DNA from: an uncultured Collinsella sp.
GTDB lineage: Bacteria > Actinomycetota > Coriobacteriia > Coriobacteriales > Coriobacteriaceae
Assembly: GCA_905210085.1 (NCBI GenBank)
Contig: CAJLVJ010000031.1
Location: forward strand, 1-23,795
Length of the DNA stretch: 23,795 nt
Direction of reading: 5' to 3'
Shown here: positions 17,674 to 23,795 of the stretch, piece by piece
Numbering within the stretch: position 1 is the stretch's first letter
How the letters are laid out: every line of letters begins with the position of its first letter
Made by a program: the position numbers and the translations under genes
Notes under the pieces: generated by a model
Told to the model about the DNA's origin: nothing
What the model saw: the letters and a program-made list of their open reading frames with translations, nothing else
Databases searched by the model: none

Positions 17674-18283
17674 TGTTTACGCTCCCTTCTGCTTTCTCGG
17701 ACAGGCCCTGGGCCACAGCGGTAGCGTCGACGACCGGACCGTTTTCGATCGAGCGCAGGCGCTTGGCCTCGTCGAGCTCGCGATCGGCCGCGCCGCCCAT
17801 GACGGTCAGCGCCTTGGTGGGGCACGCCGCCACACAATGCGGGCCGTCCGGATCGAAGGCACACAGGTCGCACTTGACGGCGCAGGTGTACTGGCCAGGA
17901 GCCCACGTAAGCAGGCTGCTCAGGGACTTAGGATACGAAGGCGTCGGGTCGCACATGCCTGCGACACCGGCGATAGACGTGCCATCGGGATGGATGGCTC
18001 CGAAGGGGCACGCGATGGCGCACAGCCTGCACCCGATGCACTCCTGCTCCTTGACGTGGATGCGATCGCCATCGTGCTCGATGGCATTCACCGGGCAAAC
18101 CTCGGCGCAGGGAGCACCCTCGCAATGGTGGCAGGCAAGGGCGGCCGAAATACCGCCGGTCTTCACGAGCGCCAGGCGCGGCGTATCCTGAAGACCCTGC
18201 ATCCGGTGGGCGTCGGCACAGGCGGACTGGCATGTTCCGCAGCCGATGCACCTCTCCGGGTTGATGTCGATGAAGCGGTTCAT
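17666..18283 (-). CDS. hyfA: Hydrogenase-4 electron-transfer subunit HyfA (four [4Fe-4S])
   Basis: This ferredoxin-type subunit has 205 residues, the same length as E. coli HyfA, and carries four cysteine groups for [4Fe-4S] clusters. They include C12/15/18/22, C51/54/59/63, C82/85/88/92 and a KCDLC...CVAACP set near residue 140. It probably docks FdhF to the hydrogenase and passes formate electrons to HyfH. The ATG at 18283 is preferred over an in-frame GTG at 18289 because AAGGAAG is correctly spaced and MNRF matches the family N-terminus. A GC-rich hairpin separates it from fdhF upstream, and its 3' end overlaps hyfB by 8 bases. C-terminal to the clusters is a polar 40-residue tail. Confidence 0.94.
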   Translation of the reverse strand: MNRFIDINPERCIGCGTCQSACADAHRMQGLQDTPRLALVKTGGISAALACHHCEGAPCAEVCPVNAIEHDGDRIHVKEQECIGCRLCAIACPFGAIHPDGTSIAGVAGMCDPTPSYPKSLSSLLTWAPGQYTCAVKCDLCAFDPDGPHCVAACPTKALTVMGGAADRELDEAKRLRSIENGPVVDATAVAQGLSEKAEGSVNNG

Positions 18284-18305
18284 CCCCACTTCCTTTCAAA
18301 ATAAC

Positions 18306-18341
18306 GGGCCGGGCTCCCGAACGTAAGGGGACGCCCGGCCC
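18306..18341 (-). terminator. GC-rich hairpin between fdhF and hyfA: possible attenuator or partial terminator
   Basis: A 9-bp perfect stem (GGGCCGGGC at 18306-18314, complement at 18333-18341) is extended by TCCC (18315-18318) facing GGGG (18327-18330). On the minus strand it is followed by GTTATTTTG, a poor but U-containing tract. It lies in the 79-base gap between the fdhF stop and the hyfA start, where the other genes of the operon are almost gapless. It may reduce read-through so FdhF exceeds Hyf subunits, or protect the 3' end of fdhF RNA. On the plus strand a run of A follows, so it is not a plus-strand terminator. Confidence 0.5.
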
Positions 18342-18362
18342 AAAAAGCCAACGAGAACGGGA

Positions 18363-20585
18363 CTACACGATTTGGTTCACGTGCGTCTCGTCGTCGAACT
18401 TGGCGGCGCCAGGCTCAACGTCCTGGGGAGCGGCGGCGTCCACCAGAGCCTGCTTGAGCTCGGTGTACTGACGCTCGACCTCGCCCTCGGCCCAGACCTG
18501 GTCGGCGATAGCGTCGACCTGGCAGGCGGAGAACTTGTCCTCGGGCGTATGCGAGACCGGGTCGACCTTGTGAATGGTCAGCTCGTTGCACTTGCCGATC
18601 CACCACTGGTAGGTCATATAGACCGTGCCCTTGTTGATGCGATCACTCACGTCGGCGCGGCTGTATACCTGGCCGCGGCGGCTGTGAATCGAGACGATGT
18701 CGCCATTCTTGATGCCGCGCGCATCGGCGTCCGCGGGATTCATGCGGACAAAACCGGGCTCGTCGGCAAGCAGCGCCAGCGTCTTGCAGTTGCCGGTCAT
18801 CGAGCGGCAGCTGTAGTGGCCGACCTCGCGGACTGTGCACAGGATGAGCGGGTACTCATCGTCGGGAAGCTCGGAAGGCGCCTCCCAGTCGTGCGCCATC
18901 AGGTTGGCGCGACCGTCCTTGGTGGTGAACTTGCCACCAGCGAACATGTCGGGCGTACCGTGGTCGTTCACATCGGTGCTCTTGACAGGCCACTGGGCGT
19001 AGCCGCCCTCGGGAGCCATCTTCTCGTAGGTCGCGCCCACAAAGTTGGGGCACAGGCTAATGCACTCGTTCCAGATCTGCTCGGTGTTGTCGTAGTGCAT
19101 GGGATAGCCCATGCGCGTAGACAGGTCCGCGAAGATCTCCCAGTCGTGACGGCACTCGCCCTTGGGCGGAACGGCCGCGTCAAAGTGCTGGAAGCTACGG
19201 TCGGATGCGGTAAAGACACCCTCGTGCTCGCCCCAAGAGGTAGCGGGCAGGATGACGTCGGCGAGCATGGTCGTCTGCGTCATAAAGATGTCCTGGCAAA
19301 TGAACAGATCCAGCTCGGAGAGCGTCTTGCGCATACCGGCCGAATCGGGCTCGGTCTGCACCGGGTCCTCGCCGTAGTTGTAGAAGCAGTGCACCTTGCC
19401 CTCGTCGACCAGGTGACCCAGGTCGGTGAGCTTGTAGCCCTCCTCGAGCGGGAGCTTTTCCTCGGGCACGCCCCAAGCCTTGGCAAACTTGGCACGCACT
19501 GCCGGGTCGGTGACCTTCTGGTAACCAGGGTACAGGTTAGGCAGCATGCCCATATCGCAGGAGCCCTGGACGTTGTTCTGACCACGCACGGGCGCGAGGC
19601 CGGAATTGGGTTTGCCGATCTGGCCGGCAACGCAGGCGATGGAGGCGATGGTGTGCACCGTCTTCAGGTTCTGCTTCTGCTGGCATACGCCCATGCCCCA
19701 GCCAATGATGGCAGAGGGCTTCGCCGTGGCGTACATCTCGGCAGCTTGGTGGATCAACGCGGGCTCGACACCCGTGATGTCCTGTACGGATTCGGGAGTG
19801 TAGTTCTTGATGGTCTCCCACCATTCGTCAAAGCCGTTCGTGTGCTCGGCGACGAATTCCTTGTCGTAGAGGCCATCGTTGACCAAGCAGTTGGCAAAGG
19901 CGTTGAGGAACGCAACGTTGCAACCGTTCTTGATCGGAAGGTAGAGATCGGCGATACGCGCGGTTTCGATATGGCGCGGGTCGGCGACGATGATCTTGCA
20001 ACCCTTTTCTTTGGCTCGCACGATACGCCTTGCGACGATGGGGTGCGAATCGGCAGGGTTATAGCCGAAGAGGAAAATGCAGCCCGCATCCTCCATACCG
20101 GGGATGGAGCATGACATGCAACCTGAACCAACCGTGTCCATCAGACCGAGGACAGTAGGGCCGTGTCAAGTACGGGCGCAGTTGTCTACGCTGTGGGTGC
20201 CGATGCACGCACGCGTAAACTTCTGCATGACGTAGTTCGCCTCATTGCCGCCGCCTCGCGAGGAGCCGGTGGTCATGACAGCGTTAGGACCATATTCGTC
20301 AATTATGGCCTGCATCTTAGATGCGGTGAAATCCAGTGCCTCGTCCCAGCTTACGCGCTCAAGATCCGCGCCCTTGGTGCGGCGGATCATCGGGTGCAGT
20401 ACGCGAGGAGTCAAGATCTTGGTGTCGTTGATGAAGTCGTAGCCGCTCATGCCCTTAAGGCACAGCTCGCCCTGATTGGTGATGCCGTTGAGCGGTTCGG
20501 TACCCACAACCTGGCCGTTTTGGACCAAGAGGTTAAACTGGCAACCGGCGCCGCAGTACGGGCAGATCACTTTATGCTTCTCCAT
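18363..20585 (-). CDS. fdhF: Formate dehydrogenase H, selenocysteine-containing (UGA at codon 140)
   Basis: This cytoplasmic Mo/W-bisMGD enzyme oxidises formate to CO2 for the hydrogenase. The frame is interrupted by a single TGA (20166-20168) in CART-TGA-HGPTVLGL, which matches the E. coli FdhF Sec140-His141 active site; here too it is codon 140. Read as Sec, the protein has 740 residues (E. coli 715). [4Fe-4S] ligands C8, C11, C15 and C42 and the following K44 agree in position with E. coli. PVRGQNNVQGSCDMG is conserved downstream. The start at 20585 is set by AAGGAAGGAGGG. An automatic caller would split this into two genes (18363-20141 and about 20166-20585); they are one. It needs SelA/SelB, encoded in the same window, and uses the SECIS-like hairpin after the TGA. 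Confidence 0.97.
20130..20168 (-). promoter_or_regulatory. Bacterial SECIS element directing selenocysteine insertion in fdhF
   Basis: Directly 3' of the UGA the minus strand folds into a 5-bp apical stem (TGTCC/GGACA at 20150-20154 and 20135-20139). The 10-base loop TCGGTCTGAT contains GGTCT, the loop element bound by SelB in the E. coli fdhF SECIS. UGACACGGCCC at the start is the same as in E. coli. Spacing from UGA to loop, about 17 bases, is as expected. Confidence 0.85.
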
Positions 20586-20659
20586 GACACCCTCCTTCCT
20601 TTCTCTGCTACCGAATACTCGGTACTTATTTGACAATCATTGGGCCTGTCGCCCGACGC

Positions 20660-21178
20660 TTACGCCTCGTTTTCGATGGTGGCGCGGGCACGCTCGGCAG
20701 TCAGTTCTGCCAGACGCTCCTCGTCTACCAGGGTGAGACCCTTGGTCGGACACGCCTCGGCACACGCCGGACCACCAGGACGGTCCACGCACAGGTCGCA
20801 CTTGAGCACGAAGCTCTTAGTCTGCGAACCCACGCGCACGTCGCCCATCAAGACGGGGACCTGCGTGGTCGCCACGCTCACGGCGCCAAAGGGGCATGCC
20901 ATGACGCAGCTCTTGCAACCGATGCAGTTGTCCTCGTTGACGCCGATGCGATGGTTCTTTGGATCAAAGAACAAGGCGCCCGTAGGGCAGGCCTTGGCGC
21001 ACGGAGCGTCCTCGCAGTGGTGACATGCCACCGGCGCGGAAATCTCGTAGGTGCGCGTTACGCGCAAGCGAGGTGCGGCGATGTTGCCGGGAATATCGTG
21101 TGCCTCGATGCACGCCGCCATACAGGTTTGGCACCCAATGCAGCGTGAAGAATCAGCCACGACTCGTTTATTGCCCAT
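20660..21178 (-). CDS. hydN: HydN/HycB-like four-cluster ferredoxin, electron partner of FdhF
   Basis: A 172-residue polyferredoxin with four complete [4Fe-4S] cysteine sets: C13/16/19/23, C52/55/60/64, C85/88/91/95 and C127/130/139/143. Size and arrangement fit E. coli HydN (175) and also HycB (203), the FdhF-linked electron carriers. The ATG at 21178 has AGGAGGGAG upstream and MGNKRVVADSSRC agrees with the family start; the frame open to 21253 has no site. It is the first gene of the FHL operon, 74 bases before fdhF, so it is probably made in step with it. Whether it is a structural subunit of the complex (HycB role) or an accessory needed for FdhF activity (HydN role) is not decidable from sequence. 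Confidence 0.88.
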   Translation of the reverse strand: MGNKRVVADSSRCIGCQTCMAACIEAHDIPGNIAAPRLRVTRTYEISAPVACHHCEDAPCAKACPTGALFFDPKNHRIGVNEDNCIGCKSCVMACPFGAVSVATTQVPVLMGDVRVGSQTKSFVLKCDLCVDRPGGPACAEACPTKGLTLVDEERLAELTAERARATIENEA

Positions 21179-21356
21179 GTTGTTCACTCCCTCCTGAATC
21201 CCATGCCAGAGAGACCCTGTCGACGTTGCCCCAAGCCGCCCGTGGCCTGGCATCGGCGTATCGAGCGCATGCGGCGAAACAGGCGCTTCGATAGAGTTCC
21301 TCCAACGATATACAGGCTAAATATACGCAGTTGCAGGTGGCAAACTTGAGCATAGG

Positions 21357-21382
21357 CCCTGCAATACGGGTGTATTGCAGGG
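21357..21382. repeat. Perfect 11-bp inverted repeat, 4-base loop, in the FHL leader region
   Basis: CCCTGCAATAC (21357-21367) is followed after GGGT by its exact complement (21372-21382). On the plus strand GTTTT follows, giving a weak terminator look, although no plus-strand gene lies upstream. On the minus strand it lies about 180 bases before the hydN start codon, either in the 5' leader or over the promoter. It could be an operator, a leader-RNA hairpin or a terminator that insulates the two divergent units. Confidence 0.75.
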
Positions 21383-21511
21383 GTTTTGGCAGGTTGGAAT
21401 TATTCTCTAGAAGCTATAAAGGTGAGTGTATTACATGCGTACACCTCTGAGATTTTTACACGCTCTCATTTTGGATGTACTACGCTTGTATTCGTGTTAA
21501 TGGTTATTTAC

Positions 21512-21539
21512 TTGAGTAAAATAAAGTAATGGTTATAAG
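21512..21539 (+). promoter_or_regulatory. Candidate vegetative promoter for the toxin-antitoxin operon
   Basis: TTGAGT (21512-21517) and TATAAG (21534-21539) are separated by 16 bases, a reasonable -35/-10 pair in an AT-rich stretch. The start codon is 68 bases after the -10. Only the sequence match supports this. Confidence 0.45.
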
Positions 21540-21606
21540 ATTCTATGATGTCGGCACATGCCGCATTTGACCGACTATATTGCACGTTAGCTAAGGGAGG
21601 GCAGTG

Positions 21607-21930
21607 ATGTCATCGACGCAAAAACGAGCCATCCTGCAGGTGCGCATTCGCGAAGAGGACAAGCAGCATGCCGAGCGCCTCTACGACGCCATGGGCACAT
21701 CGCTTGCCGAGACCGTCCGCCTATTTGTCGCGCAGAGCATTTTGATGCGCAAGCTCCCCTTTCAGCCGGTCGCCGTGCGCTCAAAGGACGGCACCGCCGC
21801 CTATGGATCGCTCAAAGCATATGGTGACCCCAATCGCCGCGCCGAGGAGCGCAATGCCTGGATTGAGTACCTTGCCACGGAAAGCGACGATTCGATTTTG
21901 GGTCCCGAGGAAGTAGATATCCATGAGTAG
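21607..21930 (+). CDS. RelB/DinJ-family-like antitoxin
   Basis: A 107-residue small protein whose N-terminus (ILQVRIREEDKQHAERLYDAMG, then LAETVRLFVAQSI) fits the ribbon-helix-helix DNA-binding domain of RelB/DinJ antitoxins. The C-terminal half is charged and low-complexity (RRAEERNAW, ending DIHE), as expected for the toxin-wrapping part. The ATG at 21607 follows AAGGGAGG; an in-frame GTG one codon earlier is possible. Its last 8 bases overlap the PIN gene start, the usual antitoxin-toxin coupling. It should repress its own promoter. Codon use is similar to neighbours. The antitoxin role rests on domain type and gene order. Confidence 0.75.
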   Translation: MSSTQKRAILQVRIREEDKQHAERLYDAMGTSLAETVRLFVAQSILMRKLPFQPVAVRSKDGTAAYGSLKAYGDPNRRAEERNAWIEYLATESDDSILGPEEVDIHE

Positions 21931-22399
21931 CACCATCATCGACGAGACCGTCATCCTACGCTACCTGCTTGACGACGACGAAGTTCTGTCACCGCGCGCC
22001 GCCAAGGTCATCGCCACGCGCACCGCTCGCGTCTACCCCGAGATCATCACGCGCGTCGTGGTCACGCTGCGCGACGTCTATAAGGTTCCCCGCGTTGAGA
22101 TTGCTACGGCCATGAGAAGGCTGCTCGATGACGTCATGGTCGACGAGCCCACCGTTGTCGCCCTTGCCGTCAAACTCTTTGGCAAGACCCATATGGACTT
22201 TTCCGACTGCCTCCTCGCAGCCCGAACCGCCATCTACAACGATGATGTCGTGAGCTTTGGCAAGCCCATCATTCAAGGCATGATCGATTACCGCCGCAAG
22301 CGTCAAACCGCTGCCGAAGTCCGCGACCGCGCCGCCGAAGCCCACAGCCGAAGCACCGACTCCACCATCGACAAACTCCGCCACCACGGTCGCCACTAA
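21923..22399 (+). CDS. PIN-domain toxin-like protein (degenerate acidic site)
   Basis: A 158-residue PIN-domain protein, a family that usually acts as an Mg-dependent RNase toxin (VapC-like). IIDETVILRYLLDDDE at the N-terminus matches the family opening with D7, and MDFSDCLLAA supplies D92 and D95. By eye, the usual second acidic residue is replaced by R44 (EIITRVVVTL), and the usual Asp in the TFD motif is Gly (SFGKP, G113). The C-terminal 35 residues are highly charged with several Arg/His. The ATG at 21923 lies inside the antitoxin end. It could be an attenuated or altered toxin. Partner class (RelB/DinJ with PIN) is less common than VapB-VapC. Confidence 0.72.
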   Translation: MSSTIIDETVILRYLLDDDEVLSPRAAKVIATRTARVYPEIITRVVVTLRDVYKVPRVEIATAMRRLLDDVMVDEPTVVALAVKLFGKTHMDFSDCLLAARTAIYNDDVVSFGKPIIQGMIDYRRKRQTAAEVRDRAAEAHSRSTDSTIDKLRHHGRH

Positions 22400-22412
22400 C
22401 CCCATCCCCTCC

Positions 22413-22483
22413 TAAGTTGCGGTGAAATACGGACTGTTTCATGTCTTTAAAGGCCTCGACAGTCCGTATTTCACCGCAACTTA
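22413..22483. repeat. 25-bp perfect inverted repeat, 21-base loop, between toxin and AbiEi-like genes
   Basis: The left arm (22413-22437, containing GTTGCGGTGAAATACGGACT) is the exact reverse complement of the right arm (22459-22483). It lies between two convergent genes, 14 bases after the PIN stop and 27 bases before the AbiEi-like stop, so it could end transcription from both sides. Arms are not followed by a strong T run. The arm core recurs at 23697-23717, which argues for a dispersed repeat family rather than a simple terminator. Confidence 0.9.
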
Positions 22484-22509
22484 TTGAAGGTGGACCGCGA
22501 ATGATTTCG

Positions 22510-23511
22510 CTATCGGCGGCCGGCGTAGGGTTTTGTTGTCGGAATGCCGTAACCGCGCATCATGGCACCGAACGATTCTACGTCGTAGGTGTCCGAGAGT
22601 TTGAAATGAATGACGTTATGACCCATGGCGCGCAAGTTCGCATCGCGCAATAAGGCAGCTCGATAGGTTTTTGCCGCAGCATGTTCCAAATCTTTTTGAG
22701 TTTCGTCCTCAAACTTACCCAAACCATGAAGCTCCGCCAACATCCATGATCCATCTGGCATCTGCCAACCATAATCTGCCAGATAATAGCCGGCGCTTCC
22801 TGGCCGAGCAATCTCAACCTGAAGCTCAGGCGCAGCGACGCCAGCAAGGATCATTGCCGCTCGCGCCTCGGACTCTCCCCCGTTATCCGACCTTCCGTCC
22901 ATATACTCGAACACGCCAAACGCACGGGAGATGCCATGCAAACCGCGGCAATTAGCCTGCGCATACGCACGCAGCTCCTCGCGGTCGACATCATACTCGC
23001 GAGCCAATCCATCGACGTAGCCAAGCGCATACCGAAATGCACTCGTGCGGGCAATATCGACCACCGTCCGATAGGGGTCTGTCAGCGTAAACGGGCCGAG
23101 CCGCCATACCTCACCCGGGCGCCATCGACGATACTCAACGAACTCATATGTATCGCGCCTGGTAGATCTCGGCAACAACATCTGAACGGCATTAAGCAGC
23201 GAGTAAGCGGAGCCGATACCGTACAGCAGTGCCGCCGTTGAACCGCAGAAAATGGCATCCGGCTCGACGGCCACAATAGCAGATGCAAGCTGGAAAATGC
23301 GGGCTTCCACGTCAAGGTGGTTCCAATAAACAGGATCGGCGTACACATGGTTATAGAGTCGAATTAAAAGCTCTTCTTGCATAAGCTCACGCGCGCGCCG
23401 CTCATCCCAAGGATCAATCGTTATCAATAGCTGCTCGTCATGATGAATCCCGAGAGCGGAAAACAGCATCTTGGCATATGACTTCGGAAAATGTTTAGCC
23501 TTATTGGACAT
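22510..23511 (-). CDS. AbiEi-like / DUF559-like protein (N-terminal antitoxin-type, C-terminal nuclease-fold)
   Basis: A 333-residue protein of a type often annotated in actinobacteria as 'type IV toxin-antitoxin AbiEi family antitoxin domain' or DUF559. The middle shows CGSTAALLYGIG (the TSAALLHG-like block), then LTDPYRTVVDIAR. The C-terminal 110 residues resemble the PD-(D/E)xK-like DUF559/Vsr fold: SEARAAMILAG, YLADYGWQMPDG, AELHGLGKFEDE, MGHNVIHF. No AbiEii-type toxin gene is adjacent, so a solo regulator or defence nuclease role is possible. The start is uncertain: ATG at 23511 (GGGGCGG upstream) or ATG at 23523. A/T content is somewhat higher than in the FHL genes, and the gene is bracketed by copies of one repeat, both hinting at acquisition by transfer. 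Confidence 0.65.
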   Translation of the reverse strand: MSNKAKHFPKSYAKMLFSALGIHHDEQLLITIDPWDERRARELMQEELLIRLYNHVYADPVYWNHLDVEARIFQLASAIVAVEPDAIFCGSTAALLYGIGSAYSLLNAVQMLLPRSTRRDTYEFVEYRRWRPGEVWRLGPFTLTDPYRTVVDIARTSAFRYALGYVDGLAREYDVDREELRAYAQANCRGLHGISRAFGVFEYMDGRSDNGGESEARAAMILAGVAAPELQVEIARPGSAGYYLADYGWQMPDGSWMLAELHGLGKFEDETQKDLEHAAAKTYRAALLRDANLRAMGHNVIHFKLSDTYDVESFGAMMRGYGIPTTKPYAGRR

Positions 23512-23523
23512 GACCCGCCCCAT

Positions 23524-23795
23524 AACCGTCAAGAACGAGTGGACGCCTTTACGCTATCGCAGAACGGCATTTAAATACCTTGCCAAAAGCTGACCAAAAG
23601 CTTGACGTCGCAGGTCAGGGCTTCAGAAAATATTTCCACTCTCGGTAGACGGTCGCTACGGCCCTCCCAACGGCATCAAAATCCAACCTTACAAATAGTT
23701 GCGGTGAAATACGGACTAAATGAGCCAAATAAGCCAAAAAGGGGGTGCGGACGATTTCTTGGACCGCGCCTAGGCGTATCCAAGCTTCCTGCGGT
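23524..23795. other. Non-coding region upstream of the AbiEi-like gene, with repeat copy
   Basis: No convincing gene on either strand to the right edge. It holds two tandem CCAAAAGCT copies (23583-23591, 23594-23602) and one copy of the 21-base repeat core (23697-23717). It presumably includes the AbiEi-like gene promoter, but I could not place a good -35/-10 pair. Confidence 0.6.
23697..23717. repeat. Third copy of the dispersed repeat core
   Basis: These 21 bases are identical to the central part of the left arm at 22413-22437 and in the same orientation (core GCGGTGAAATACGGACT). No complementary arm follows before the window ends 78 bases later, so this copy is either a half-element or has its partner farther away. 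Confidence 0.88.

Larger units (their letters stand above)
21179..21606. other. Divergent intergenic region upstream of the FHL operon and toxin-antitoxin pair
   Basis: This 428-base stretch has no convincing gene on either strand. The part from about 21390 to 21560 is clearly more A/T-rich than the rest of the window. It should hold the FHL operon promoter (minus) and the toxin-antitoxin promoter (plus). It contains a perfect hairpin at 21357-21382 and an imperfect dyad at 21421-21445. I found no FNR-type TTGAT-N4-ATCAA site, no convincing sigma-54 -24/-12 pair and no tRNA(Sec) gene. A minus-strand promoter could not be assigned with confidence. Confidence 0.6.

Noticed and set aside
15151..17724. 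Plus-strand open frame of 857 codons antisense to hyfB/hyfC
   Set aside because: Same pattern: low-complexity His/Gly/Glu/Arg composition, no recognisable domain, fully covered by conserved minus-strand genes.
18372..20114. Plus-strand open frame of 580 codons antisense to fdhF
   Set aside because: Shadow of fdhF, whose active-site residues and SECIS establish the minus strand as coding.
20141..20168. Reading fdhF as two genes or a nonsense-mutated pseudogene
   Set aside because: The TGA is exactly at the Sec140 position, followed by a SECIS-type hairpin, and the frame is the same on both sides; selA and selB are nearby.
20609..20624. Small hairpin TACCGA-ATAC-TCGGTA upstream of fdhF
   Set aside because: Only 6 bp with no U tract; too weak to call a terminator, and likely a chance or minor leader structure.
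21331..21400. Possible sigma-54 promoter elements (TGGCA near 21337 and 21387)
   Set aside because: TGGCA occurs on the plus strand, but the required TTGC at the correct spacing is missing, and the direction is wrong for the FHL operon.
21179..21606. Possible tRNA(Sec) gene (selC) in the intergenic region
   Set aside because: No acceptor stem, UCA anticodon arm or GGTTCGA-type T-loop could be put together.
22413..22483. CRISPR array
   Set aside because: Only two arms in inverted orientation and one further copy 1.2 kb away; no regular direct repeats with spacers and no cas genes.

Overview
The window is GC-rich, tightly packed and coded almost entirely on the minus strand. It carries a selenocysteine-dependent formate hydrogenlyase (FHL) locus of the Hyf type. 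Gene content, codon bias and the style of the flanking accessory genes suggest a gut anaerobe of the Coriobacteriia, probably Collinsella or a close relative. The host is an inference; no rRNA or other phylogenetic marker is present.

Layout, in transcription order on the minus strand. (1) 21178 to 5711 is a probable single operon. It runs from a HydN/HycB-like four-cluster ferredoxin to fdhF, which has an in-frame UGA (Sec140) followed by a SECIS-like hairpin. A GC-rich hairpin at 18306-18341 comes next, then hyfA-B-C-D-E-F-G-H-I-J, the hydrogenase protease gene hycI and a formate channel gene (focA family). A clear Rho-independent terminator lies at 5711-5747. Gene order is nearly that of E. 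coli hyfABCDEFGHIJ-focB, but no HyfR/FhlA-type activator is seen. (2) 5647 to the left edge holds a stand-alone DMSO-reductase-family molybdoenzyme with a probable Cys (not Sec) active site, then selA and selB. (3) The right side, 21179-23795, is a low-density accessory region. It has a 428-base divergent intergenic region with a perfect hairpin, a plus-strand RelB/DinJ-PIN toxin-antitoxin pair, a long perfect inverted repeat, and a minus-strand AbiEi/DUF559-like gene whose upstream region carries a third copy of the same repeat.

How the genes work together. FocA moves formate across the membrane. FdhF (Mo/W-bisMGD, Sec) oxidises formate to CO2. HydN/HyfA-type ferredoxin subunits pass electrons to HyfH and HyfI, then to the [NiFe] site of HyfG, which makes H2. 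HyfB-F are the complex-I-like membrane arm. HycI matures HyfG. SelA (Sec-tRNA synthesis) and SelB (Sec-specific elongation factor) supply the machinery needed to decode the fdhF UGA, which explains their position. selC, selD, hyp genes and Moco synthesis genes are not seen here.

The left edge is anomalous. Bases 2-124 on the plus strand encode a recognisable piece of a type II topoisomerase A subunit (GyrA/ParC), joined to the 3' part of selB, so the extreme end of SelB is replaced. This is most simply an assembly or contig-end chimera.
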